From Chloroflexota bacterium (GTDB lineage Bacteria; Chloroflexota; Anaerolineae; Anaerolineales; UBA4823), in the NCBI GenBank assembly GCA_030611505.1, contig JAUWPO010000006.1, forward strand, positions 1 through 39,446: 39,446 bases of DNA. The letters run 5' to 3'. Both the position numbers and the translations under genes were made by a program. Below are positions 1-8,035 of the stretch, piece by piece. Each line of letters starts with the position of its first letter. The first letter of the stretch is position 1. The notes under the pieces are model-generated. The model was not told where the DNA came from and did no database searches. It worked only from the letters and a program-made list of their open reading frames with translations.

Positions 1-204
1 GGAATGATCGGTCTTGATGTGAAAGCTCTACGAACACAGCCAGCAGAGGTTGCCACGAAGCACCTGCGCAACAGCTTACGAACCTTCCTCCGTTTGGTAG
101 AAGTCGTTCGATCGCTGGACCGTCAGAAAATCGAAATTCTGATCTCAACCCGCGATTATGAGGAATTAGACTGGCTGATCTTTACCAGTCTGGTGGGTGA
201 ATAG
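1..204 (+). CDS. C-terminal end of an unidentified protein (5' truncated by window edge)
   Basis: The reading frame is open from the first base and closes at TAG 202-204, so this is the tail of a gene that begins upstream; the ATG at 4 need not be a start. The visible 67 residues are mostly helical and mix charged and hydrophobic positions, with a run rich in Arg and Val (TFLRLVEVVRSLDR) and an acidic end (YEELDWLIF). I recognise no family. It precedes the catabolic cluster on the same strand, separated by a strong hairpin, so it may be the regulator or first enzyme of that cluster, but nothing visible supports either. Confidence 0.6.
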   Translation, partial: GMIGLDVKALRTQPAEVATKHLRNSLRTFLRLVEVVRSLDRQKIEILISTRDYEELDWLIFTSLVGE

Positions 205-238
205 AGAATTCTGTTTAAATATTAAATTTTAGTCGCAG

Positions 239-271
239 ACGGAGCTTCCGGATTATCCGGAAGCGCTCCGT
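239..271 (+). terminator. Strong two-part hairpin between the partial gene and the first catabolic gene
   Basis: Arms ACGGAG (239-244) and CTCCGT (266-271) enclose a second stem CTTCCGG (245-251) / CCGGAAG (257-263) with loop ATTAT and a 2-nt bulge (CG, 264-265): 13 pairs in total. No U-tract follows, only an A-rich stretch around 290-300. It is therefore either a weak terminator or attenuator, or an mRNA-stabilising or processing hairpin in the leader of the next gene. Confidence 0.45.
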
Positions 272-330
272 ATGAAGTTTGAAACGACAAAGAAAAAAAA
301 TTCAATTCGATCATATCAAGGAGGTTTTAA

Positions 331-1215
331 ATGCATCTATCAATGCACAACTGGATGAGGGCTGAGCCGATTGAAGTCACTGTGGCTCGCTTAGCAAAAT
401 ATGGTTATGAGAGTATCGAGATTAGCGGCGAACCTTACACCTACGATACGAAAGAAGTTCGCAAAATCCTCAATGAGCACGGCATCCGCTGCTGGGGCTC
501 TGTGACACTTATGCTGGAAGAACGCAACCTGGTAGCGAAGGATGAAGCTCAGCGAGCTGAGTCAGTCCAGTATGTCAAAGACTGCGTGACAATGGTCAAA
601 GAACTGGATGGTTATGAAATGACGATTGTACCGGCAACTGTTGGGAAGATTGCCGCCGATGGCACCCCTGAGGAAGAGTGGGAGTGGGCGGTTGACAGCA
701 TGAAGCAAATTTACGAATACGCGTTGAAAGAAGGTGTCAAGCTGGCGGTCGAACCGATCAACCGTTTTGAAACCTATTTCTGCTCACGCACAGCCCAGGC
801 CATAGCACTGGCGAAGGCGACCGGTCCAGAATGTGGTGTTTGTCTGGATGCGTTCCATCTAAATATCGAGGAAGTCGATCCATATGAATCTATCCTGTCA
901 GTGAAAGGCATGCTTGTCGATTTTCACGTTGCTGATACCAACCGCTTCGCCTGCGGTCAAGGTCACTGGGATTGGTTGAAATTAGTCGGAACGTTGAAGA
1001 CCATTGGTTATGATGGCGCATTGACTGTGGAATTTGTTGCTCCTGTTGACCGCACCCCGGCCAACCCGTATCCCGATGCGATTGAAACGAACCCAGTAGA
1101 TATTTCGCCTGAACAGAGGAAATTTATTGAGGAGCACGGTTCCAGCATGCTGACAGAAGAATTTTACAGTTGGCAGGTGAAGACATGTGCCGATACACTT
1201 CTACCGCTGATCTAA
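331..1215 (+). CDS. Sugar phosphate isomerase/epimerase-like TIM-barrel protein (AP-endonuclease-2 superfamily)
   Basis: A 294-residue protein of the xylose-isomerase-like TIM-barrel superfamily that includes D-tagatose/D-psicose 3-epimerases and inosose dehydratases. The four expected metal and substrate ligands are seen in order: Glu in AVEPINRFETYF, Asp/His in CLDAFHLN, His in DFHVADTNR and Glu in LTVEFV. The length is normal for the family. The start is fixed by a perfect AAGGAGG (319-325) upstream of the ATG. It is the first gene of a long co-directional cluster of sugar- or polyol-type enzymes, so it probably epimerises or isomerises a keto-sugar or sugar acid in that pathway. The exact substrate cannot be read from sequence, and a hydroxypyruvate-isomerase-like or dehydratase activity remains possible. 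Confidence 0.85.
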   Translation: MHLSMHNWMRAEPIEVTVARLAKYGYESIEISGEPYTYDTKEVRKILNEHGIRCWGSVTLMLEERNLVAKDEAQRAESVQYVKDCVTMVKELDGYEMTIVPATVGKIAADGTPEEEWEWAVDSMKQIYEYALKEGVKLAVEPINRFETYFCSRTAQAIALAKATGPECGVCLDAFHLNIEEVDPYESILSVKGMLVDFHVADTNRFACGQGHWDWLKLVGTLKTIGYDGALTVEFVAPVDRTPANPYPDAIETNPVDISPEQRKFIEEHGSSMLTEEFYSWQVKTCADTLLPLI

Positions 1216-1283
1216 CAGCAGACTAATAATACATATTGGGGCGGGGGATTCCCCGTTCCATACCAAAAATTAAACCTTCTCTT

Positions 1284-1310
1284 TTGACTTGTACCAGCAG
1301 TGGATATAAG
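1284..1310 (+). promoter_or_regulatory. Possible sigma-70-type promoter before the UPF0261 gene
   Basis: TTGACT (1284-1289) and TATAAG (1305-1310) are separated by 15 bp, shorter than the ideal 17, so this is weak. The 174-bp gap between the epimerase and UPF0261 genes is the longest inside the cluster. It also carries a short hairpin, CGGGG (1242-1246) / CCCCG (1251-1255), just after the epimerase stop. An internal promoter here is plausible. Confidence 0.3.
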
Positions 1311-1389
1311 AGCACGAGTGTTTCTTATCATGTCTGTTATCTGACCCCCGTTTGTGAAACCTGAAAAATCAAAGCCAGGAGGTTGTTAA

Positions 1390-2616
1390 ATGGGCAAAAA
1401 TGTAGTTGTCATAGGAACATTGGACACCAAAGGTCCCGAGATCGGTTATCTTCGTGATCAATTGATTGCGCTTGGACTAGATACGACTGTCATTGACTCC
1501 GGCATCCTGGGTGAACCAATTGACATTATGCCCGATATCACCCATGCTGAGGTTGCCGCATACGGCGATACGACCATCGAGGCACTGCAAAATGCAGGCA
1601 GCCGGGGCAAAGCCGTGGAAGGGATGCGGGCAGCTCTCAAGCTGCTTGTCCTCGAGCTCTACTCCAGTGGAAAACTGGATGCTATTGTCAGTATGGGGGG
1701 CGCTGAGGGGGCGGTCATGGGCGCTGCGACGATGATGCAGCTGCCAGTGGGTGTTCCAAAAGTATTGGTATCACCCATCGCATCTGGTAAACACTACTTT
1801 GATCCCCTAGTTGGGACAAGCGATATCATGGTCGTTCACTCCATCGTGGACATCCTGGGATTGAACCCCATCGCAACTACGGTTTTTGATAATGTCGCTG
1901 CGGCGATAAAAGGGTTGGTCGAATACGGGCACGAGCTTTCTGAACCCTCTCCAGATGATAAGTTTGTTGCTGTAACTATGCTTGGCAACACTACTAGAGC
2001 TGTTATGGTTCTTAAAGATCGACTAGCTGAGAGCGGATATGAAGCGGTGATCTTCCACTCAAATGGTGTGGGTGGACCTGCTATGGAACAGCTAGCGAAA
2101 GCTGGTCAGTTTGTAGGCGTGATCGACTTCACGACGAACGAAACCTATGACCCGATGACTGGTGGGATTCACGATGGCGGACCTGACCGCTTGAAGAGTG
2201 TTGGACTGCTGGGACTCCCTCAAGTTGTAGTGCCGGGGTGTATCGATTTTTGTGTGTTCCACGCAGGAGCGATTCCACCTGAACTCCAAGATCGACCAGT
2301 TTATGATCATAACCCTGAGTACACCCTTGTGCGCGCTTCAAAGGATGAAATGATCGCTTTGGGCCATCTTTTTGCTGAGCGACTCAATCCAGCCAATGGA
2401 CCTGTCATGATAGCCGTTCCGACCCAGGGATTGTCGATTCCGAATGTTCCCGGCGGTCCTTTCTGGAATCCCGAATCTGATGCAGCTTTCCTTGAAACTT
2501 TAAAGGAGAATATTAGGGAAGATATTCCTGTGTTATTGTTCGACGCTCATGTCAACGACCCTAATTTTGGAGAAACGGTTGCTGACTTGTTTATTAAAAT
2601 GATGATTAAGGAGTGA
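1390..2616 (+). CDS. Tm-1-like ATP-binding (UPF0261) family protein
   Basis: A 408-residue protein matching the Tm-1/UPF0261 family in length and layout. The N-terminal part begins with a Rossmann-like strand and turn (VVVIGTLDTKGPEIGYL), followed by the Ser/Gly-rich segment VSMGGAEGAVMGAATMMQLPVGVPK and the conserved block PIASGKHYFDPLVGTSDI. The C-terminal part has the HSNGVGGPAMEQL and GVIDFTTNE motifs of the fold related to PEP-utilising TIM barrels. The family includes the plant virus-resistance protein Tm-1, but bacterial members have no settled reaction; they usually sit in catabolic operons, as here. The start is set by AGGAGG (1378-1383) before the ATG. The stop lies 4 bp before the next start, with the next gene's SD overlapping this gene's end. 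Confidence 0.85.
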   Translation: MGKNVVVIGTLDTKGPEIGYLRDQLIALGLDTTVIDSGILGEPIDIMPDITHAEVAAYGDTTIEALQNAGSRGKAVEGMRAALKLLVLELYSSGKLDAIVSMGGAEGAVMGAATMMQLPVGVPKVLVSPIASGKHYFDPLVGTSDIMVVHSIVDILGLNPIATTVFDNVAAAIKGLVEYGHELSEPSPDDKFVAVTMLGNTTRAVMVLKDRLAESGYEAVIFHSNGVGGPAMEQLAKAGQFVGVIDFTTNETYDPMTGGIHDGGPDRLKSVGLLGLPQVVVPGCIDFCVFHAGAIPPELQDRPVYDHNPEYTLVRASKDEMIALGHLFAERLNPANGPVMIAVPTQGLSIPNVPGGPFWNPESDAAFLETLKENIREDIPVLLFDAHVNDPNFGETVADLFIKMMIKE

Positions 2617-2620
2617 AGAT

Positions 2621-3547
2621 ATGCTAACTGGAAATGATCGTGACTATAGGGATATCCCCCATATTACAGAAGGGGATGATGAGTTCCGGAGCAAGTTCCT
2701 TTCTTGGGAACTGGGCGACCTGACAATTGTTGATGTACGAAAATATCTCAAGGTTAAAGATACCATCTTGGTGCCGATGGCAAGTTTTGAGCAGCATGGA
2801 CCACATTTGCCAATTTTGACAGATACGGTCACAGCGATTGAGATTTCCTGCCGTGTATCTGAGATGATCGCAGTGCTGCACACTCCTCCAATCTGGATGG
2901 GCTATTCGCCGCAGCATATGCATAATCCGGGGATGGGCCGCGGTACGATAACCGTCCGCAGCAGCACACTACTCAACCTGGTCTATGATGTAGGTCGCAG
3001 TTTGATCCATCACGGGTTTAACCGTATTATCTTCATCAACGGTCATGGTTCTAACGTTAAGGTTATTGACCCTGTGCTGCGTAAGCTGCGCTATGATACC
3101 GGAGCGTTGATCAGCTTTGTCAAGCCCTACATGGAGAACTACGTAGGAATTCTGGATGGTTTGATGGAAAATCCCTGGGATGAGACACCGGGATGGCATG
3201 CCAGCGAACTCGAGACTTCTCAGGATCTTGCCTGGAATGAGAATTACGTCCGTATGGATCGGGCTGATTTCACAAAAGCTCATATACCCGAATTCTTGCC
3301 TAAAACTTTTGAGAAGAAGGATGGGTTGCCGGATGTAGAATTCGATGGATACAAGTACTTTACTTTCCCGATGGATCACCATGAATTCATCGAAAGCGGA
3401 GTGATCGGCAACCCGCTGCGATCCACAAAGGAAAAAGGAGAAGAGGCTTTCCGTCGCCTGTCTGAGCATGTCGCACGTGGTGTTCTGGAACTGACGACTG
3501 TACCAGTTGAGATTCACACACGCGAGTTTGTCGACCGTGTTCTTTGA
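2621..3547 (+). CDS. Creatininase-family metal-dependent amidohydrolase
   Basis: A 308-residue creatininase-family protein (creatinine amidohydrolase, FAPy deformylase ArfB, mycofactocin MftE). The binuclear metal site is visible: Glu and His in FEQHGPHLPILTD plus its final Asp, His in FINGHGSN, and the family HASELETS block with its Glu. Such enzymes open or hydrolyse cyclic or linear amides. It is about 50 residues longer than minimal members, mainly at the N-terminus and between the ETS block and the C-terminus. AGGAG at 2609-2613, inside the end of the upstream gene, provides the ribosome site, so expression is probably coupled. The context suggests hydrolysis of an amide or lactam-like intermediate in the same pathway; the substrate is unknown. 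Confidence 0.85.
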   Translation: MLTGNDRDYRDIPHITEGDDEFRSKFLSWELGDLTIVDVRKYLKVKDTILVPMASFEQHGPHLPILTDTVTAIEISCRVSEMIAVLHTPPIWMGYSPQHMHNPGMGRGTITVRSSTLLNLVYDVGRSLIHHGFNRIIFINGHGSNVKVIDPVLRKLRYDTGALISFVKPYMENYVGILDGLMENPWDETPGWHASELETSQDLAWNENYVRMDRADFTKAHIPEFLPKTFEKKDGLPDVEFDGYKYFTFPMDHHEFIESGVIGNPLRSTKEKGEEAFRRLSEHVARGVLELTTVPVEIHTREFVDRVL

Positions 3548-3549
3548 TA

Positions 3550-4575
3550 ATGAAAGTAATTCAAGCTGGGATCGGAAACATGGGGGAGGTCTGGATAGAC
3601 GCTGTCTTAGGGTCGACGGAGGTCGAATTCGCTGGCTTTGTGGAGATCAGCGACACAGTGATCCGCGCACAAATTGAGCGCTGTGATTTAGATCCAAGAT
3701 TGATCTTTAGATCTCTACCCGAGGCACTGGACACGGTGGAAGCCGATGCGGTACTACTTGTCACGCCGCCTGGGTTTCATAAAGAGATGTCCTTTGCTGC
3801 GCTGGAATCAGGCATTCCTGTTTTATGTGAAAAACCTCTGGGGGATAATTTGGAATCGGCTCGAGCTATTGTAGATAAATCTGATGAAACCGGTGTGCTG
3901 CACATGGTTGCCCAAAATTACCGTTATAAAGTCCCAGTTCAAACGGTTAAAATGGTGCTTGATTCTGGCGAAATGGGATGTGTTAGTTCAATTGAGGTGA
4001 TATTCTATAAAGGACCTCATTTGCTTGGTTTTCATCAAGAGCTGCCATATCCCCTGTTGGTCGATATGTCCATACACCACTTTGACTTAATGCGCTTTTT
4101 CTTGGGGAGCGAACCTGTGTCTTTATTTGCTAAGAGCTGGAACCCAACGTGGAGCTGGCACAAGGGGGAAGCATCTGCAAGTGCAATCCTGGAATTTGAA
4201 AACGATGTCCGCGCGACCTATACCGGTTCGTGGTGCTCTACTGGTTTGGAAACAACATGGATAGGGAATTGGCGGTTTGATTGCGAAAACGGCGTAATAT
4301 TATTACGGGATGATCAGGTATATATTCAACGCCGCACAAACGTGATTGAAGATAGCAGTGGTTATTATCATTATGCTGCCGAAGATGTAACTCAGGTTCC
4401 GCCTGCCAAGTTGGTACGTAAAGAACAGTCATATTTGCTGCACGAGTTTTATGAGGCGGTGACTCAGGGAAAGTCTCCTATTACAACCTGCCAGGACAAC
4501 ATTAAATCGTTTCGGATTGTTTCGGATTTGATTAGCTCTATAGAATCTCGCGAGGTTATTTACCCCGACAAATAA
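3550..4575 (+). CDS. Gfo/Idh/MocA-family NAD(P)-dependent oxidoreductase
   Basis: A 341-residue protein with an N-terminal Rossmann domain (MKVIQAGIGNMGEVW, GxGxxG-type), the mid-domain CEKPLG motif carrying the conserved lysine, and the C-terminal alpha/beta domain with the family DMSIHHFDLMRFFLG histidines. These enzymes oxidise or reduce sugars, inositols and related polyols with NAD(P). The ATG at 3550 lies 2 bp after the creatininase-family stop; an in-frame TTG at 3544 would add two residues and overlap that stop, but the ATG fits the usual N-terminus better. Tight spacing implies one transcript with the upstream genes. Substrate specificity cannot be read from the sequence. Confidence 0.88.
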   Translation: MKVIQAGIGNMGEVWIDAVLGSTEVEFAGFVEISDTVIRAQIERCDLDPRLIFRSLPEALDTVEADAVLLVTPPGFHKEMSFAALESGIPVLCEKPLGDNLESARAIVDKSDETGVLHMVAQNYRYKVPVQTVKMVLDSGEMGCVSSIEVIFYKGPHLLGFHQELPYPLLVDMSIHHFDLMRFFLGSEPVSLFAKSWNPTWSWHKGEASASAILEFENDVRATYTGSWCSTGLETTWIGNWRFDCENGVILLRDDQVYIQRRTNVIEDSSGYYHYAAEDVTQVPPAKLVRKEQSYLLHEFYEAVTQGKSPITTCQDNIKSFRIVSDLISSIESREVIYPDK

Positions 4576-4634
4576 TTATTATTTTTATAAGCGGAGATTA
4601 GATTCAAGATAAGTGCATTAGTTAAAGGATTATT

Positions 4635-5906
4635 TTGAATATTAATTTAGCCTACGGACGAAGTGGTCTTGCCATCACTCTACTTGAAAGACAAATTGAA
4701 GTGCTGGAACCGCAGTTCGTTAACGGATTGGCTGACGAACTTAGAGCAATCCAAGAAGCATTAAGGTCGCCCATCGGTACTGCACCGCTGGTCGAACTTG
4801 TTAAACCCGGTGATACAGTCGTTATTGTGCACACAGACATCACCCGCGCCACGCCCAATGACAGGATATTGCCGGTCATCCTGCATGAGCTGGAATCGGC
4901 TGGGATTTACCGGGGCGACATCTGTTTATTAAATGGTCTCGGAACACACCGTCCTCAAACACAAAACGAATTGCGCCTTATGCTCGGAGACCAAATCGTT
5001 GATAATTACCGTTGCATCCAACATGACTGCTTCGATGAAGCAAACCTCCTCTCACTGGACGGATCTCCACCTGGAAACTCGGTACGTATCAACCGGGCGT
5101 ATCTCGAAGCGGACGTGCGAATCTTGACCGGTTTCATCGAACCCCATTTCTTTGCTGGATTCAGTGGAGGTCCTAAAGCGATCGTACCATCGCTGGCTGG
5201 AGGGGAGTGCGTCTTTACTAACCACGGGTACGAGATGATTTCCCATCCCAATGCATCCTGGGGTATTACTGAAGGGAATCCTATCTGGGAAGAAATGCGT
5301 GATATTGCGCTCCGGACAAAGCCAACCTTTCTGGTCAACGTGGCGCTCAATGCCTCGCGCGAGATCAGCGGTGTATTCGCGGGCGAGATGCTGAAAGCCC
5401 ACGATCAAGGTTGTGCCTTCGTGAAGGAGACTGCAATGGTCAGGGTCGATGAACCATATGATATCGTGATTACGACCAACAGCGGTTATCCCCTCGACCA
5501 GAATCTTTACCAATCAGTAAAAGGTATGAGCGCTGCCTGCCAAATTGTCAGACAGGGCGGCGCAATTATCATTGCTGCGGCGTGTGAAGACGGTTTGCCC
5601 GATCATGGGTGTTACGCTGAATTGTTGCTCCAAGGAGGATCACCTCAAGGTGTTCTTGATATGGTCTCACAGCCCGGCTTTCGAGCCCAGGATCAATGGC
5701 AGGTTCAGATTCAAGCTCAAATTCAGCTTCACGCTCAGGTGTTAGTATACAGCGATGGTTTAACGGATGAACAAATCCGTGATGCGCTGCTTTTACCATG
5801 CGGGGATATTGAACAATCCGTAGAGAAACTGCGTGTTAATTACGGGTCGCAGGCGCGCATTTGTATACTTCCAGAAGGACCGCAGACGATACCTTATTTA
5901 AGATAA
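4635..5906 (+). CDS. LarA-like nickel-pincer 2-hydroxyacid racemase/epimerase
   Basis: A 423-residue protein of the lactate racemase (LarA, DUF2088) family. His105 (GTHR), His171 (EPHFFAGF), Lys181 (GGPKAI) and His197 (TNHGYE) each lie exactly three residues before the LarA catalytic and cofactor residues His108, His174, Lys184 and His200 known from Lactobacillus plantarum. The nickel-pincer nucleotide site therefore appears intact, with the cofactor-binding lysine at 181. It starts at TTG 4635, with AAAGGA (4624-4629) as ribosome site. Known LarA homologues racemise or epimerise various 2-hydroxy acids. The pincer cofactor needs LarB, LarC and LarE, which are not in this window and should be encoded elsewhere. 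Its role here may be to isomerise a sugar acid or the AOR product. Confidence 0.85.
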   Translation: MNINLAYGRSGLAITLLERQIEVLEPQFVNGLADELRAIQEALRSPIGTAPLVELVKPGDTVVIVHTDITRATPNDRILPVILHELESAGIYRGDICLLNGLGTHRPQTQNELRLMLGDQIVDNYRCIQHDCFDEANLLSLDGSPPGNSVRINRAYLEADVRILTGFIEPHFFAGFSGGPKAIVPSLAGGECVFTNHGYEMISHPNASWGITEGNPIWEEMRDIALRTKPTFLVNVALNASREISGVFAGEMLKAHDQGCAFVKETAMVRVDEPYDIVITTNSGYPLDQNLYQSVKGMSAACQIVRQGGAIIIAAACEDGLPDHGCYAELLLQGGSPQGVLDMVSQPGFRAQDQWQVQIQAQIQLHAQVLVYSDGLTDEQIRDALLLPCGDIEQSVEKLRVNYGSQARICILPEGPQTIPYLR

Positions 5907-5945
5907 CACTCAATTTGCCAGTTGGAGGTAGAAATAGGAGCCCTT

Positions 5946-6743
5946 ATGGATAGCAAGACCTACCGAATAAAAGAGTTCTTCAATCCAGCCGATCAGCGCA
6001 GCCTGATCGTAGATACCAGCGCATGTCTGTCGCTTGGACCGCTGCCGGGGCTCGAGAGTTTCAAGCAAGCCGTGAAACCTATTCTACATCTTGTTGACGG
6101 GGTTGTCACAAGCCCTGGGCAGGAACAGGTCCTATCAGGACGAACGCATCAAGACGCTGCCCTTCTTGTGAGAGCAGATTGGACAAATGCTCTGCGTGGG
6201 CCAGAATTTGTACTTCCTCCTGAAAAGGTCAAACATATAACCCTCATGAGCGCTTCCCAGGCGCTTGAAATCGGCGCCAGCGCGCTTGTCCTCTATTTCC
6301 TGCTTGGGCATGAAGAACAAATTGAAGCCGGATGCTTGAAATGGACGGTCCAGCTTGCGATTGAGGGCAGTCAGATAGGGCTGCCGCTCATCATTGATGT
6401 GCAACCTATCGGTGAAAGGGTTGTCCTTCAAAGTAAGGCGGTTGAACTGGGCGCATCTTATGGACTCGAAGGAGGCGCTGACGGTATTGCAGTTCCCTGG
6501 CCTGGGGTTGAATCCTTTAAAATAATAATAAAAATGAGTGCAGGAATGCCTATCTGGGTAAAACCAAGGACATTAGAAAATGTGCAAAATGAAATAGGGG
6601 AGGCGCTTCAACTGGGCGCGGCAGGGTTGTGGCTTAACGAAAAAGTGTTCGCACATCCAGATGCAGCCGGGAGGATCGAATCCCTCATTTCCCTTATCCA
6701 CCCTTCATTTGCCGTCAAAGAAGGACCACAGGAGAGCCTGTGA
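5946..6743 (+). CDS. Aldolase-fold protein lacking the Schiff-base lysine (pseudo-aldolase, DhnA/LacD type)
   Basis: A 265-residue homologue of the class I aldolase in the next gene; both share SPGQ, VRADW, the ALE-G-A strand and FLLG/FLG blocks at equivalent positions. The residues for Schiff-base chemistry are changed: where the active paralogue has GADALKIPYTG, this protein has GADGIAVPWPG, so Ala182 replaces the lysine and Trp the following Tyr, and the N-terminal DHG is DTS. It is probably catalytically inactive as a lysine aldolase and may be a structural or regulatory partner of the paralogue, or may have a different activity. The ATG at 5946 is preferred because of AGGAG at 5936-5940; a TTG at 5922 is the upstream alternative. 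It overlaps the next gene by one base (TGATG). Confidence 0.8.
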   Translation: MDSKTYRIKEFFNPADQRSLIVDTSACLSLGPLPGLESFKQAVKPILHLVDGVVTSPGQEQVLSGRTHQDAALLVRADWTNALRGPEFVLPPEKVKHITLMSASQALEIGASALVLYFLLGHEEQIEAGCLKWTVQLAIEGSQIGLPLIIDVQPIGERVVLQSKAVELGASYGLEGGADGIAVPWPGVESFKIIIKMSAGMPIWVKPRTLENVQNEIGEALQLGAAGLWLNEKVFAHPDAAGRIESLISLIHPSFAVKEGPQESL

Positions 6744-8035
6744 TGGGATCAGGATTACAGTCCAGAATGGACAGATTGTTCAACCGGCATGGGGACGGGC
6801 GCGCCGTGTGTGTGGCCGCTGATCACGGTTACATGAGCGACGTGACTACCAATGTGGTTAATTTGCGCACGATCCTTGATCAGGTTATTCGGGGCGGAGT
6901 GGATGGCGTTTTGCTCAGCCCAGGTCAGGCAGTGCGCCTCGCTCCTCAATTTCAAGGTCGTGATGGACCGGCGATGATTGTGCGAGCCGATTGGATGAAC
7001 ATGCCCCGTTTAGGCACCTCGAACGTCGCCAACGCTGTTCCCCAACGCCTGCTCGTCCACCAAAAGGTCATCACCGCCGCTCAGGCTTTGGAGTTAGGTG
7101 CAACTGCAATAACCATTTACCTTTTCTTGGGTTACAACGACAGCATCGAAGCTGCTGGTATCGATATCTGTGCATGCTTCGCAGCCGAGTGTCGTCAGGT
7201 TGGTTTGCCGTGTATCATGGAACCGCTCGCTTATGGCGGGCAGGTAACGGGCGCCAATATTGTTGAAATCCTGACCCTTGGCGCCCGTATGTGTGTTGAG
7301 CTTGGCGCAGATGCATTGAAAATTCCCTACACAGGCGATGTGAAATCATTCAGGCGATTGGTGGAAATGGCGGATGTGCCGGTGTTGGTGTTGGGAGGTG
7401 CCCGTTCTGAATATGAAAGGGATGCCTTAGAGCTCTTTAACGAGGGTTTGGAAGCCGGCGGGAGTGGTTGCCTGATGGGACGAAATGTCACAAAGTCACC
7501 CAACCCGGGGCGGATGATTGAGCAGCTTTGTGACATCGCTCATAACGGCTTGTCAGTTGATATTGCGTTGCGTACCGAAGAGTGGGATTTTATAAGGTTG
7601 AAAGCCCATCCAGCTAATTGCACTGGCTGCGATCTGTGTGTTACCGCATGTGTAGCCAGTCACGACAGGGGTTTATATGGTACACACCTCGCCAGGCTAT
7701 CTATCACCCCCGCGTCCCAATCCGGTATCCATAAAGTGATGTTCTGCACGCTATGCAAGAAATGCATTGATACCTGCCCTACTGATGCGCTGCGATGGCA
7801 TACGCAGACGGGCGCTGTGGAATTGCTGGTCGATAATTGCACCGCATGCGGAGACTGCGTGGATGTGTGTCCCACCGGCGTGATATTTCACAGCGCCAGC
7901 GGTATTCACACATCTACTGGAGAGTATTTGGACTGGTATCCGATAATATGCGATTTGTGCGCTGGCGAGCCGGAGTGTGCCCGTGTTTGTCCGACCGGTG
8001 CGATCTTCATCGCTGAGCGGGTGGAGTTGACATGA
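6743..8035 (+). CDS. Class I aldolase fused to a polyferredoxin domain
   Basis: A 430-residue fusion. Residues 1 to about 270 form a DhnA/archaeal-type class I aldolase: AADHGYM near the N-terminus, SPGQ, VRADW, the Schiff-base lysine Lys193 in GADALKIPYTGD, and the phosphate-binding VLVLGGAR and GSGCLMGRN loops. Residues 293 to 430 carry four cysteine motifs of [4Fe-4S] ferredoxin type (CTGCDLCVTAC, CTLCKKCIDTC, CTACGDCVDVC, and CDLC...ECARVCPTG), like the electron-transfer subunits that accompany AOR-family enzymes. No stop or frameshift separates the halves. The ATG at 6743 has CAGGAGA (6729-6735) upstream; a GTG at 6740 is possible. It overlaps the AOR gene by 4 bp, so this protein is very likely the electron acceptor of AOR and possibly the source of its aldehyde. 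Confidence 0.9.
   Translation: MGSGLQSRMDRLFNRHGDGRAVCVAADHGYMSDVTTNVVNLRTILDQVIRGGVDGVLLSPGQAVRLAPQFQGRDGPAMIVRADWMNMPRLGTSNVANAVPQRLLVHQKVITAAQALELGATAITIYLFLGYNDSIEAAGIDICACFAAECRQVGLPCIMEPLAYGGQVTGANIVEILTLGARMCVELGADALKIPYTGDVKSFRRLVEMADVPVLVLGGARSEYERDALELFNEGLEAGGSGCLMGRNVTKSPNPGRMIEQLCDIAHNGLSVDIALRTEEWDFIRLKAHPANCTGCDLCVTACVASHDRGLYGTHLARLSITPASQSGIHKVMFCTLCKKCIDTCPTDALRWHTQTGAVELLVDNCTACGDCVDVCPTGVIFHSASGIHTSTGEYLDWYPIICDLCAGEPECARVCPTGAIFIAERVELT

Noticed and set aside
2969-3517. 182-codon minus-strand open frame opposite the creatininase-family gene
   Set aside because: It is fully antisense to a gene with clear family motifs, has no SD and no recognisable product.
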